Below, in pieces: positions 1-8,582 of a stretch of DNA of 64,000 nucleotides. This stretch comes from Xanthomonas vesicatoria ATCC 35937 (GTDB taxonomy: Bacteria; Pseudomonadota; Gammaproteobacteria; Xanthomonadales; Xanthomonadaceae), in the NCBI RefSeq assembly GCF_001908725.1, contig NZ_CP018725.1, forward strand, positions 3,720,001 to 3,784,000, given 5' to 3'. The first letter of the stretch is position 1. Each line of letters opens with the position of its first letter. The notes under the pieces are model-generated. The model was given only the letters and a program-made list of their open reading frames with translations. It had not been told where the DNA came from and searched no databases. Both the position numbers and the translations under genes were made by a program.

Positions 1-4
1 ACCG

Positions 5-490
5 ATGACCCGCATGCGCAATACCTGGATCCTGCCGGTGAGCATCTTCATCGCGCTGGTGCTGGGCCTGCTGCCGCTGCCGGCGGTGGTTCAACCGCTG
101 CGCCCGTACTGGGTGGCGCTGGTGCTCGCCTACTGGGTGATCGAGGAACCGGACCGGGTGGGGCTGGGTGTGGCCTTCGTGGCCGGCGTGCTGGCCGATC
201 TGCTGTACGGCGGGCTGCTTGGGGAGCAAGCGCTGCGGCTGGTGATCATGACCTTCATCCTGCAGCGCTTCCGTGCGCGCATGCGCTTCTTTCCGGTGTC
301 GCAGCAGGCGCTGGCGATCGGCGGGCTGCTGCTCAACGACCGCATCGTGTCTTCGGCCGTACATCTGGCGATCGGCGAGCCGACCCTGCCGTGGAGTTAC
401 TGGTGGGCGCCGCTGCTGGGCATGGCGTTGTGGCCGCCGCTGTTCGTGTTGCTGGATGCGGTGCGCCTGGGCAAGCGGAGCAAGAAGTAG
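5..490 (+). CDS. mreD: Rod shape-determining protein MreD
   Basis: A 161-residue, strongly hydrophobic protein with about five predicted membrane segments and a short basic C-terminus, which is the usual size and shape of MreD. It is an inner-membrane member of the elongasome that links the MreB cytoskeleton to lateral peptidoglycan synthesis. The assignment rests mainly on context: it lies 3 bases upstream of mrdA, followed by rodA, in the conserved mreBCD-mrdA-rodA order. MreC should lie just outside the left edge. The ATG at position 5 gives a full-length protein, but an upstream start cannot be excluded because the window begins there. Confidence 0.9.
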   Translation: MTRMRNTWILPVSIFIALVLGLLPLPAVVQPLRPYWVALVLAYWVIEEPDRVGLGVAFVAGVLADLLYGGLLGEQALRLVIMTFILQRFRARMRFFPVSQQALAIGGLLLNDRIVSSAVHLAIGEPTLPWSYWWAPLLGMALWPPLFVLLDAVRLGKRSKK

Positions 491-493
491 CCC

Positions 494-2554
494 ATGCACG
501 GCCGGCGCCAACCCAAGAACCCGCACGCCGAGGCCGAGCAGTTCCGCCGTCGCGCGGTGCTGGGGTTTGTGATGGTGGTGATCTGCCTGGTCGGCCTGGG
601 CGGTTGGTATTTCAAGCTGCAGGTGCTCGACCACGAGGTCTATGCCACCCGCTCGGAAGCCAACCGCATCAAGCCCAAGCCGGTGGTGCCCGGGCGCGGC
701 ATGATCTACGACCGCACGGGCCGCCTGCTGGCCGAGAACGTGCCGGCGTTCCGCCTGGACGTGACCCCGGACAAGGTCGCCGACATGGACGCCATGCTGG
801 CCGCGCTGGGCAAGGTGATCCCGATCGCGCCGGAAGACCTGGAGCGCTTCAATCGCGAACGCAAGGCACGCCGCAGCTTCCTGCCGGTGACGCTCAAGCT
901 GCGCATGAGCGATGAGGAAATGGCGCGCTTTGCAGTGGAGCGCTGGCGCTTCCCCGGCGTGGAGCTGGAACCGTACCTGACCCGGCGCTACCCGTACGGG
1001 CCGTTGTTCGCGCACATCATCGGCTACGTTGGCCGCATCGACGAAAAAGACCTGGCGGTGCTGGGTGAGGGCAATGCCGCACTCACCCATATGGGCAAGT
1101 CCGGCCTGGAGCGTTATTACGAACAGGACCTGCGCGGGCAGGTGGGCTACGAACAGGTCGAGACCAATGTGCAGGGGCGGGCGATTCGCACCGTCGGCCG
1201 GGTCGCGCCGCAGTCGGGTGCGGACCTGCGGCTGTCGGTGGATGCCGATTTGCAGCGCGCCATGGTGGCGGCGTTCGGCGAACACGAAGGTGCGGCCATT
1301 GCGATGGACCCGCGCACCGGCGAAATCCTGGGCATGGTCAGCCTGCCCAGCTACGACCCCAATCTATTCGTCAACGGCATCTCGCACACCGACTTCAAGA
1401 TGCTCAACGACAACCCGTCGCGGCCGCAGTTCAACCGGCTGGTGCTGGGCGGCGTGGCGCCGGGTTCCACGCTCAAGCCGCTGATTGCGCTGGCCGGCCT
1501 GGACAGCGGCCTGCGCCGGCCGGAAGACCGCGTGCTGTCCACCGGCATGTTCTATCTGCCCGGCGTCAGCCGCGGCTGGGGCGATTCGCACCGTGGCGGC
1601 CACGGCTGGACTGATCTGCGCAAGTCCATCGCCCAGTCGGTCAATACCTACTACTACCGCCTGGCGGTGGACATGGGCATCGAGCGCTTCGACCAGTACA
1701 TGGGCGGCTACGGGTTCGGCGCGCCCACCGGAGTGGACCTGCTGGGCGAAATCGGCGGCATCCTGCCGTCGCCGGCCTACAAGTACAAGACGCGCAAGGA
1801 GCGCTGGTACCCCGGCGATACCGTCAACATCGCCATCGGCCAGGGCGATTGGAAGGTGACCCCATTGCAACTGGTGCGCGGTGTCTCGGCGATCGCCAGC
1901 GGCCTGCTGTTGCGTCCGCATCTGGTGCTGGAAGAGCGCACCGGCTTCGATCACCCCTGGCAGCCGATGATCCAGCCGCCGGGCAAGCCGATCAGCCCGA
2001 ATCCGGCGCATCTGCAGGTAGTGCGCGAGGGCATGATGGACACCATGCGCCCGGGTGGTACCGGGTATGCGATCACCCCAGGCGCGCCGTACCAGATGGC
2101 TGGCAAAACCGGTACCGCGCAGGTGGTCAGCCGCAAGGGCGTGGCCGCCGTGGACCCGCGCAGCCTGCCGATGCACCTGCGCCACCGTGGCCTGTTCGTC
2201 GGTTTCGCGCCGGCCGACAACCCGGTCATCGCGGTGGCGGTGGCGGTGGAGGGCGGTGGCTTCGGCACCAGCTCGGCGGCGCCGATCGCGCGCAAGATCT
2301 TCGATGCCTGGTTGCTCGGCAAGATGCCCGCAGGCATCTTGCCGTTGGACAGCGAGCTCGGTACTACGGCGCTGGGCATCAACCAGTTCGAAGCCGGTGC
2401 AACCGATGCACGGGCCGCCGGCGATGCGGCCGCTGCCACGCTGGACGAATTGCCGGTGGTGATCGGCCAGGCCGCGGTGGCGCTGGATCCCACCACGCCC
2501 GCGCAGCCGGTGGTACCGGATGTGCCCGATGCGGTGCAGGAGACCGACCATTGA
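494..2554 (+). CDS. mrdA: Penicillin-binding protein 2 (peptidoglycan D,D-transpeptidase)
   Basis: A 686-residue class B PBP that cross-links lateral-wall peptidoglycan in the periplasm together with RodA. One N-terminal membrane anchor lies at about residues 23-43, followed by the PBP dimerisation domain and the transpeptidase domain. The catalytic motifs are intact: STLK with nucleophile Ser325, SVN at 382-384 and KTG at 538-540. The last roughly 70 residues are an Ala/Pro/Val-rich tail longer than in enteric PBP2. The gene starts 3 bases after mreD, and its stop overlaps the proposed TTG start of rodA, so the three genes are probably one transcript. Confidence 0.95.
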   Translation: MHGRRQPKNPHAEAEQFRRRAVLGFVMVVICLVGLGGWYFKLQVLDHEVYATRSEANRIKPKPVVPGRGMIYDRTGRLLAENVPAFRLDVTPDKVADMDAMLAALGKVIPIAPEDLERFNRERKARRSFLPVTLKLRMSDEEMARFAVERWRFPGVELEPYLTRRYPYGPLFAHIIGYVGRIDEKDLAVLGEGNAALTHMGKSGLERYYEQDLRGQVGYEQVETNVQGRAIRTVGRVAPQSGADLRLSVDADLQRAMVAAFGEHEGAAIAMDPRTGEILGMVSLPSYDPNLFVNGISHTDFKMLNDNPSRPQFNRLVLGGVAPGSTLKPLIALAGLDSGLRRPEDRVLSTGMFYLPGVSRGWGDSHRGGHGWTDLRKSIAQSVNTYYYRLAVDMGIERFDQYMGGYGFGAPTGVDLLGEIGGILPSPAYKYKTRKERWYPGDTVNIAIGQGDWKVTPLQLVRGVSAIASGLLLRPHLVLEERTGFDHPWQPMIQPPGKPISPNPAHLQVVREGMMDTMRPGGTGYAITPGAPYQMAGKTGTAQVVSRKGVAAVDPRSLPMHLRHRGLFVGFAPADNPVIAVAVAVEGGGFGTSSAAPIARKIFDAWLLGKMPAGILPLDSELGTTALGINQFEAGATDARAAGDAAAATLDELPVVIGQAAVALDPTTPAQPVVPDVPDAVQETDH

Positions 2555-3669
2555 GTGACATCCTGCGCTGGTTGGTGGACATGGCCGCGCGCTTCACGCG
2601 CAGCCTGGACTGGGTGCTGTGCCTGGCGTTGGGCGGATTGATGGTGATCGGCCTGTCGGTGCTCAAGAGCGCCGGCGGCGCGGCCAACGGTGATCACCTG
2701 GTGATGGCGCAAGCGGTGCGCTTCGTCATCGGCATGGCCGCGATGTGGGGCATTTCGCGCATGTCGGTACTGCGCCTGCGCGCCTGGACGCCTTGGGTGT
2801 ACGGTTTGTCGATGCTGCCGTTGCTGGCGGTGTTTGCGCTGGGCACCGGCAAATACGGCCGGCAATGGCTGGATCTGAAAGTGTTCTATCTGCAGCCGGC
2901 CGAGCTGTTGAAGATCAGCCTGCCAATGATGGCGGCCTGGTACCTGCACCGTATGCCGTTACCGCCGCGCATCTCGACCGTGGTGGTCACCTGCATGATC
3001 ATCGGGGTGCCCACCGCGCTGATCATGTTGCAGCCGGACTTCGGGACCGGCGTGTTGATCGCCGCCAGCGGCGTGTTCGTGCTGCTGCTGGCCGGTTTGC
3101 CCTGGTGGTGGGTGGCCGTGGGGCTGGGCGGCGTGTCCGCGGCTGCCCCGGTGGCGTGGTTCTGGCTGCTGCGGCCCTACCAGAAGGACCGCATCATGAT
3201 GTTCCTCAACCCCGAGAACGACGCGCTTGGCGCGGGCTGGAACATCATCCAGTCCAAGATCGCCATTGGCTCGGGCGGGTTGGATGGCAAGGGCTGGGGG
3301 CTGGGCTCGCAATCGCATCTGAACTTCATTCCGGAGCAGACCACCGACTTTGCGTTCTCGGTGCTCAGCGAAGAATTCGGCTGGATCGGCGTGGCCACCG
3401 TGCTGACGCTGTATCTGATCGTCATCGGCCGTTGCCTGTGGATCGCCTCGCAGGCGCGCGATACCTATTCGCGCCTGGTCGCCGGCGCCACCGGCCTGGC
3501 GTTCTTCGTCTACGTGCTGGTCAACGGCGGCATGATTTCCGGCCTGCTGCCGGTGGTCGGCGTGCCCATGCCCTTGATGAGTTACGGCGGCACCTCGGCG
3601 GTGTCGCTGCTGGCCGGATTGGGGTTGGTCATGGCAGTGAAGTCGCACCGACCCGTGCATGGGTATTGA
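2551..3669 (+). CDS. rodA: Peptidoglycan glycosyltransferase RodA
   Basis: A SEDS-family polytopic membrane protein of 372 residues with about ten membrane segments; it polymerises lipid II into glycan strands as the partner of PBP2. Family features are visible, such as the QPDFGTG stretch in the middle and the conserved VGVPMPLMSYGGTS end. The TTG at 2551 overlaps the mrdA stop codon and gives translational coupling. An ATG at 2581 would give 362 residues and is the alternative start. The same open frame extends far upstream through mrdA, but that part is antiparallel in style to real coding sequence and is not part of the protein. Confidence 0.92.
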   Translation: MSDILRWLVDMAARFTRSLDWVLCLALGGLMVIGLSVLKSAGGAANGDHLVMAQAVRFVIGMAAMWGISRMSVLRLRAWTPWVYGLSMLPLLAVFALGTGKYGRQWLDLKVFYLQPAELLKISLPMMAAWYLHRMPLPPRISTVVVTCMIIGVPTALIMLQPDFGTGVLIAASGVFVLLLAGLPWWWVAVGLGGVSAAAPVAWFWLLRPYQKDRIMMFLNPENDALGAGWNIIQSKIAIGSGGLDGKGWGLGSQSHLNFIPEQTTDFAFSVLSEEFGWIGVATVLTLYLIVIGRCLWIASQARDTYSRLVAGATGLAFFVYVLVNGGMISGLLPVVGVPMPLMSYGGTSAVSLLAGLGLVMAVKSHRPVHGY

Positions 3670-3673
3670 AGGC

Positions 3674-3721
3674 ATTGCGGTGTCACAGCGGCGCGTCGAA
3701 GCGCCACACGTGACACGCAAT
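3674..3721 (+). terminator. Hairpin after rodA
   Basis: The arms at 3674-3686 and 3710-3721 are complementary over 12 pairs with one bulged G, and a GGCGC/GCGCC stem is nested inside. It begins 5 bases after the rodA stop. There is no clear U tract, so this is either a weak terminator or an mRNA 3'-end structure. Confidence 0.45.
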
Positions 3722-3844
3722 CAGCCTACGCTGCATGGCGAACCTCGTTGATGCGACAGGCGTGTGTCAGCACGCAGGCCAACCGTCGATCACGCAGCGT
3801 TTTGCGCGTTGCATTGCAATAGCGACACAGCGGCGCAGGGCGGC

Positions 3845-3905
3845 TTCGCGCCCGCGGCATCGGGTTCGCCCACGTTCCGCATGTGCGGCGCGTGCTCCGT
3901 AGAGT
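3845..3905 (+). promoter_or_regulatory. Perfect PIP box with downstream -10 (HrpX-dependent promoter)
   Basis: TTCGC at 3845-3849 and TTCGC at 3865-3869 are separated by exactly 15 bases, the plant-inducible-promoter consensus bound by the AraC-type activator HrpX. After a further 30 bases comes TAGAGT at 3900-3905, which fits the YANNNT -10 element expected 30-32 bases downstream. The downstream gene is a signal-peptide-bearing polygalacturonase starting at 3987. All elements and spacings are read directly; HrpX control is inferred from the consensus. Confidence 0.85.
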
Positions 3906-3986
3906 CGCTACGCCGCTGCAGTGATGGCGGCCGCGTCGCGTCGCCCATGCAGGTGCGCGCCATTTCTCTTTTGGGTGCCTCTTTCC

Positions 3987-5378
3987 ATGAAATTGCTAAC
4001 CGTCGCCATCGGCGGTGTCTGTCTACTGCTTGCCGTCCAGGCCAGTGCCATCACGTTCGCTACTGGCGATACCCGTGCTGTCACGCAGCCCTCACCTCCA
4101 ACCACCTGTCCGCCGTCCTTGAGGGCCGGGCTGACGCCGACCGGGCGTCAATTCGATGATGCACTGGAACGCTCGCCGCCCGACACCAAGACCATCCAGG
4201 CCGCGCTCAATGCCTGCAAAAACGGCAGCGTGTTGCTGACCAGTGGCAGCGGCAACGCATTTCTGACCGGCCCGCTGACCATTCCCAGTGGCGTCACCCT
4301 GGTGGTCGACCAGGGCGTCACGTTGTATGGCTCGCGCAATCCGGCCGACTACGGCGGCGGCTGCGGCGTGGCAGGTTCCAAAAGCGGTGGCTGCGCGCCG
4401 CTGATCAGCGTCAAGGGTGCCAAGTCGGGCGTCATGGGCATCCGCACCGACGGGCGTCAGGGCACCATCGATGGCCGTGGCGATCTGACCATGCTGGGCA
4501 AGAGCACCACCTGGTGGCAATTCGGCGAAAGCGCCAAGGCAGCCGGCCAGGTGCAGAACAGCCCGGATCTGATCAAGGTGCAGAACTCCACGGCGTTTAC
4601 GCTGTACGACATCAACCTGATCAACGCGGCGTACTTCCATTTCTTTGCGCATATCGTCGATGGCCTGACCATCTGGGGCGTGCGGGTGAAGTCGCCCGCC
4701 ACCAGCCCCAACACCGATGGCCTGGATCTGGACAGCGTGGTCAATGCCACCCTCCACGACAACGACGTGATGGGCGGCGACGATTGCGTGGCCATCAAGA
4801 CCATCGCTTCCAAATCGGCCAACATCACCGTGCGCAACACGCGTTGCTACGGCACCCACGGCATCTCCATCGGCAGCGAAGTGATGTCCGGCGTCAGCAA
4901 CGTGCTGGTGGACAACAACGCGCTGGTGTCCATCGACGATGCAGGCAACCGCAGCACCGACAATAACGGGTTGCGCATCAAGACCAGCATCGTCAAGGGC
5001 GGGCCGGTCAGCCAGGTCACCTATCGCAATACCTGCTTGTACGGGGTGACCAGTCCGCTGGTGATCAACCCGTTTTACGCCAGCGGCGGCAGCGGCACTA
5101 AACCAACCTTTAGCGACATCGTCGTCGACGGGCTGCGCAGTGCCAACGATGCCGGCGGCAAGGGTTGGATCCTGCGTGGCTACGATGCGCAGACGCAGTT
5201 GGATCTGGTACTGGCCAACGTGGCAACCGGCAACACCACCGTCAAGGCAAGCGACGCGCAGATCCGGCTGAGCAACAGCGCGCTGACACCGACCGGTACC
5301 GGCGTCACCACGGCGCAGGTGCAACTGGGCGGCGCCATACCGACCTGCTCGGGCGCGCCGCGCTTTCCGGCGCTGTGA
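3987..5378 (+). CDS. peh-1: Secreted endopolygalacturonase, GH28 family
   Basis: A 463-residue enzyme predicted to hydrolyse internal alpha-1,4 bonds in homogalacturonan of plant cell walls. A Sec signal peptide covers roughly residues 1-21 (MKLLTVAIGG... ending ASA). The right-handed beta-helix catalytic motifs of GH28 are all present: NTD at 242-244, DD at 265-266 in GGDDC, His291 in GTHG and RIK at 330-332. The ATG at 3987 is chosen because it starts the signal peptide; an in-frame upstream start at 3921 would bury it. A PIP box upstream argues for HrpX control, and export by a type II secretion system is expected for this family. It sits between rodA and mltB, inside an otherwise cell-wall gene block. 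Confidence 0.93.
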   Translation: MKLLTVAIGGVCLLLAVQASAITFATGDTRAVTQPSPPTTCPPSLRAGLTPTGRQFDDALERSPPDTKTIQAALNACKNGSVLLTSGSGNAFLTGPLTIPSGVTLVVDQGVTLYGSRNPADYGGGCGVAGSKSGGCAPLISVKGAKSGVMGIRTDGRQGTIDGRGDLTMLGKSTTWWQFGESAKAAGQVQNSPDLIKVQNSTAFTLYDINLINAAYFHFFAHIVDGLTIWGVRVKSPATSPNTDGLDLDSVVNATLHDNDVMGGDDCVAIKTIASKSANITVRNTRCYGTHGISIGSEVMSGVSNVLVDNNALVSIDDAGNRSTDNNGLRIKTSIVKGGPVSQVTYRNTCLYGVTSPLVINPFYASGGSGTKPTFSDIVVDGLRSANDAGGKGWILRGYDAQTQLDLVLANVATGNTTVKASDAQIRLSNSALTPTGTGVTTAQVQLGGAIPTCSGAPRFPAL

Positions 5379-5384
5379 GGCGAC

Positions 5385-5413
5385 AGGCGCGGCCGACTGC
5401 AGCGGCCGCGCCT
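5385..5413 (+). terminator. Strong GC-rich hairpin after the polygalacturonase gene
   Basis: AGGCGCGGCCG at 5385-5395 pairs perfectly with 5403-5413 across a 7-base loop, starting 7 bases after the stop codon. The trailing T content is weak (GGTTGCTGG), so efficiency as an intrinsic terminator is uncertain. Confidence 0.6.
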
Positions 5414-5670
5414 GGTTGCTGGCACGAATGCTTAGTCGATGTGGCTCCTGGCAGCTGGAGTCAAAATCCTGAAACGGGTAAGCCGGAGACTGGCCCCAGC
5501 GCGGCATGCAGGGACGTCCGCCTCCGCACGATTGCCACTGATCCGGTGACTGCGCCCGTAAGCGGCCGATTGGAAAATCGCCGAGCATCCAGTGCGTTGC
5601 GGGACGCCGACATGCCGGCGGACGCCGCGGCATTGCGAAGGTGCCGGCTCCGGTTGCGGCCGGTCGTTCA

Positions 5671-5685
5671 CCCCAATCCCCAATC
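5671..5685. repeat. Short AATCCCC direct repeat
   Basis: Two tandem CCCCAATC-type units lie in an intergenic position. A longer version of the same motif occurs at 9912-9947. Such runs look like a dispersed intergenic repeat of this genome. Confidence 0.5.
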
Positions 5686-5805
5686 TCGATTCCCGCGGAC
5701 CAAAAAGCGCCCCGCCTGCTGCGGTAGACCTTGACTTTGGCTAAAGTCTTTTCGTTTCATGGTCTTATTGCCAGAAGTTCATCTGATGTCTGTTACCCTC
5801 GGCCG

Positions 5806-6945
5806 ATGATTCGACGCACTCTGACCTGCCTGCTCACCCTCGGCCTTGTCGCCTGCGCGACCCAGCCCAGCCCTCCGTCCCCACCGCCGGCCGCCAGCGC
5901 GCCGCCCGCCAAGCCACCAGTGGCTCCAGTCGCGCCTGCAAGCGCCGCCGCCGAAGCGCCTGCGTTACCGCCGGTCGATCTGACTCCGGTCCCGTTCGAG
6001 ATTGCACGCGCCAACTTCGTGCGCGACACCGCCGCCAAGTACGGCATCGACGCCGCACAGATCGAAGCGGTGCTGGCGCAGGCGCAATTCAAGGATGCCA
6101 TCGTCACCGCCATGTCGCGGCCGGCCGAACGGGTCAAGCCGTGGAACGAATACCGGCCGATGTTCATCACCCAGGCGCGCATCGATGGCGGCCGCAACTT
6201 CCTGGCGCAACACCGTGCCGAATTGAGCAAGGTCGAAGCCACCACCGGCGTGCCGGCGCAGGTGATCGTGGCCATCATCGGGGTGGAAACCAGTTACGGC
6301 AGCAATGCCGGCAAGTACCGCGTGCTGGATGCGTTGTACACGCTGGCGTTTCGCTATCCGCGCAGCGGCGACCCGACCAAGCTCGAACGCGAAGTGCGCC
6401 GCGAGCTGTTTTTCCGCGATGAACTCGGCCAATTGTTCGCGCTCGGCAAGGAAGAGCAACTCGACGTCACCAGCTTGATCGGCAGCTACGCCGGCGCAAT
6501 GGGCATGGGTCAGTTCATGCCGTCCAGCTACCGCCAGTTCGGTGTCGATGGCGATGGCGATGGCAAGCGCAATCTGTTCACCGATTACAACGACGTGTTC
6601 GCATCGATCGCCAATTACTTCGTCAAGAAGGGCGGCTGGGTGCGCGGCGGTCAGGTCGCCGTGCCGGCCACGCTGGCCGCTGGCCACGAAGAATTCAATC
6701 CTACCGACTGGACGCCGGTGTACACGCTGCCCGATCTGTCCGCGCGCGGGTACCACCCCGCCGCGCCGGTGGTGGCCGGCAGCACCGCTACGCCGATCAG
6801 CCTGGATGACGCAAACGGCAAGCAGTACTGGCTGGGCTTCCAGAACTTCTATGCGATCACCCGATACAACATTTCAAAGATGTATGCGATGGCCGTGTTC
6901 CAGCTGTCTGAGGCCATCGCCGGCAAGGAGTTACCCCCGGCATGA
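5806..6945 (+). CDS. mltB: Membrane-bound lytic murein transglycosylase B
   Basis: A 379-residue lipoprotein that cleaves the MurNAc-GlcNAc bond of peptidoglycan to form 1,6-anhydro ends. The start MIRRTLTCLLTLGLVACA carries a lipobox (LVAC) near residue 16. A Pro/Ala-rich linker of about 50 residues precedes the catalytic domain. The catalytic glutamate is Glu161 in GVETSYG, and the MGMGQFMPSSYR stretch and a DGDGDGKR acidic loop are typical of MltB/SltB. It overlaps rlpA by 4 bases (ATGA), so the two are translationally coupled. The ATG at 5806 is preferred over 5731 because it directly begins the lipoprotein signal. Confidence 0.93.
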   Translation: MIRRTLTCLLTLGLVACATQPSPPSPPPAASAPPAKPPVAPVAPASAAAEAPALPPVDLTPVPFEIARANFVRDTAAKYGIDAAQIEAVLAQAQFKDAIVTAMSRPAERVKPWNEYRPMFITQARIDGGRNFLAQHRAELSKVEATTGVPAQVIVAIIGVETSYGSNAGKYRVLDALYTLAFRYPRSGDPTKLEREVRRELFFRDELGQLFALGKEEQLDVTSLIGSYAGAMGMGQFMPSSYRQFGVDGDGDGKRNLFTDYNDVFASIANYFVKKGGWVRGGQVAVPATLAAGHEEFNPTDWTPVYTLPDLSARGYHPAAPVVAGSTATPISLDDANGKQYWLGFQNFYAITRYNISKMYAMAVFQLSEAIAGKELPPA

Positions 6946-8342
6946 ACAGCATGACAGGCCCCAAGTGGCTGATCCCGATGGCGCTGATGCTTGGCCTGGC
7001 GGCCTGTAGCAGCGCTCCGAAGAAAAGCGTCGGTGCCAAGGGCGGCGGCGCCATCAAGGGCGTCAAGGTCGAAGGAAAGGGGCCGGCGTATGTCGCCACC
7101 GGATGCCCGTCGACCTCGCCGTATGCGGCCGCCAAGGAAGACCCGTCCACGCGCGGCGACTACACCGCCGGCGGCCTGTACAAGCCTGGCGTGAAGGACA
7201 CCACGCCCGACCATGTGCCCAACGTGGCCTGCATCCCCGAACCGCTGGTCACCGACGAGCCGCGCTCGGCAGTCGGCAACCGCTCGCCCTATGAAGTGCT
7301 GGGCAAGCGCTACGTGGTGATGGACAACCCGGGCGACTATGTCGAACGCGGCACCGCCTCGTACTACGGCAGCAAATTCCACGGCCGGCTGACCTCCAAC
7401 AAGGAGGTCTACGACATGTACGCCTTCACCGCCGCGCACAAGACGCTGCCGCTGCCCAGTTTCGCGCTGGTCACCAATACCGACACCGGCGATTCGGTGG
7501 TGGTACGCGTCAACGACCGCGGCCCGTTCCACGATGGCCGCGTGATCGATCTGAGCTACGCCGCTGCGGTCAAGCTGGGCATCACCGGCAAAGGCACTGG
7601 CAACGTCGAAGTGCGTGGGCTGACCGAAGCCGATAACGGCAACCTGCTGGCCAAGCGCAACCGCGGCCGGGTGCCGGTCACTACCGCAGTGGCGACCGCG
7701 GCCCCGGCATCCGGCAGCAGCCAGATCGATGGCCTGGTGCAGCGCCTGCCCACGCGTACGGTGCCGCCGCGCCCGGTGGCGGCAGCCGCAGGCACCGTGG
7801 CTGTCACATCAGGAGCAGCCGCTGCTGCAGCGCCAGTCACTGCGGCTGGCGAGCGTTGGCGCTATCGCGTGGCCGACGCGCGCCAGCCCGGCAATGCCGA
7901 CAACTTCGATGCCTGGATGAAGACGCAGGGCGTGCGCGTGGCCACCGGCAGGCCCGCTGCTGCCACGCAGCGACCGACAGGCGCGGCAACGGCCGTTGCC
8001 CCAGTACCGGTCGCTGTTGCAGTGGTCAAGGCGCCGGAAAGTACTGCTGCCCGCCCGCTCAAGGCCGAGCCGGTTCCGGCCAAGACACCGAGCGTGGCCG
8101 AGGCTGCGCTTGGCGACATCCTGTTGCAGGTCGCCAGCTTCGCCAGCCGCGAAAATGCCAACCGCGCGCTGTCGCAGCTGGCCTCAGCCGGCATCGCCGG
8201 TGCCAGCGTCAGCGATATCGTCAGTGGTGGCCGCACGCTGTGGCGCCTGCGCGTCAACACGCGCGACCACGCCAACGCATCGGAGATTTCCCAGCGCATT
8301 GCCGGCCTGGGTTTTGGACGTCCGCAGATCGTCGCCAACTGA
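6942..8342 (+). CDS. rlpA: RlpA-family septal ring lytic transglycosylase with SPOR domain
   Basis: A 466-residue predicted outer-membrane lipoprotein (lipobox LAAC near residues 20-24). A double-psi beta-barrel RlpA domain spans about residues 125-225, with the family stretch ASYYGSKFHGRLTSNKE and VRVNDRGPFHDGRVIDLS. A low-complexity Ala/Val/Pro linker of about 150 residues follows, and then a C-terminal SPOR domain (about 390-466) that binds peptide-stripped glycan at the septum. In Pseudomonas, RlpA cuts naked glycan strands; the same role is inferred here. The gene overlaps mltB by 4 bases. Confidence 0.92.
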   Translation: MNSMTGPKWLIPMALMLGLAACSSAPKKSVGAKGGGAIKGVKVEGKGPAYVATGCPSTSPYAAAKEDPSTRGDYTAGGLYKPGVKDTTPDHVPNVACIPEPLVTDEPRSAVGNRSPYEVLGKRYVVMDNPGDYVERGTASYYGSKFHGRLTSNKEVYDMYAFTAAHKTLPLPSFALVTNTDTGDSVVVRVNDRGPFHDGRVIDLSYAAAVKLGITGKGTGNVEVRGLTEADNGNLLAKRNRGRVPVTTAVATAAPASGSSQIDGLVQRLPTRTVPPRPVAAAAGTVAVTSGAAAAAAPVTAAGERWRYRVADARQPGNADNFDAWMKTQGVRVATGRPAAATQRPTGAATAVAPVPVAVAVVKAPESTAARPLKAEPVPAKTPSVAEAALGDILLQVASFASRENANRALSQLASAGIAGASVSDIVSGGRTLWRLRVNTRDHANASEISQRIAGLGFGRPQIVAN

Positions 8343-8582
8343 GCGTACGGTCGTGCCGCCATGCGTCGCCATCGAGGTCAGCGACCCGATGCGCGTCGCT
8401 TGCGCCAACCGCGTTCACGTGTGGAGCGCCAGTCGATAGCTCGGGACATCATGAAGATGATGCGCCGGCCGCAACACTGAACTGTGGAAGCGAGTCCGCC
8501 GCGGAGCGCGTCGCCTGAATCTTCATCGCACCTTACAATTTCGTATTACCCAGCCTTCGGGCCCGTCAGGAGTCGTTCTTCA

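Larger units (their letters stand above)
3670..3986. other. Intergenic region between rodA and the polygalacturonase gene
   Basis: This 317-base gap holds a long imperfect hairpin just after rodA (3674-3721) and a complete PIP box with its matched -10 element (3845-3905). No convincing protein-coding frame is seen. The remaining sequence from about 3906 to 3986 would be the 5' leader of the polygalacturonase mRNA. Confidence 0.6.
5379..5805. other. Intergenic region between the polygalacturonase gene and mltB
   Basis: This 427-base gap contains an 11-bp perfect hairpin right after the polygalacturonase stop (5385-5413) and a short AATCCCC-type direct repeat at 5671-5685. A promoter for mltB-rlpA should lie in the AT-richer part near 5730-5800, but no confident -35/-10 pair was found. 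No credible gene is seen. Confidence 0.5.

Noticed and set aside
1364..2551. A 395-codon minus-strand frame inside mrdA
   Set aside because: Antisense to the transpeptidase domain, with composition typical of a third-position GC artefact.
8540..8560. A second PIP box upstream of dacC (TTCGT...TTCGG)
   Set aside because: Spacing is 11 bases instead of 15.
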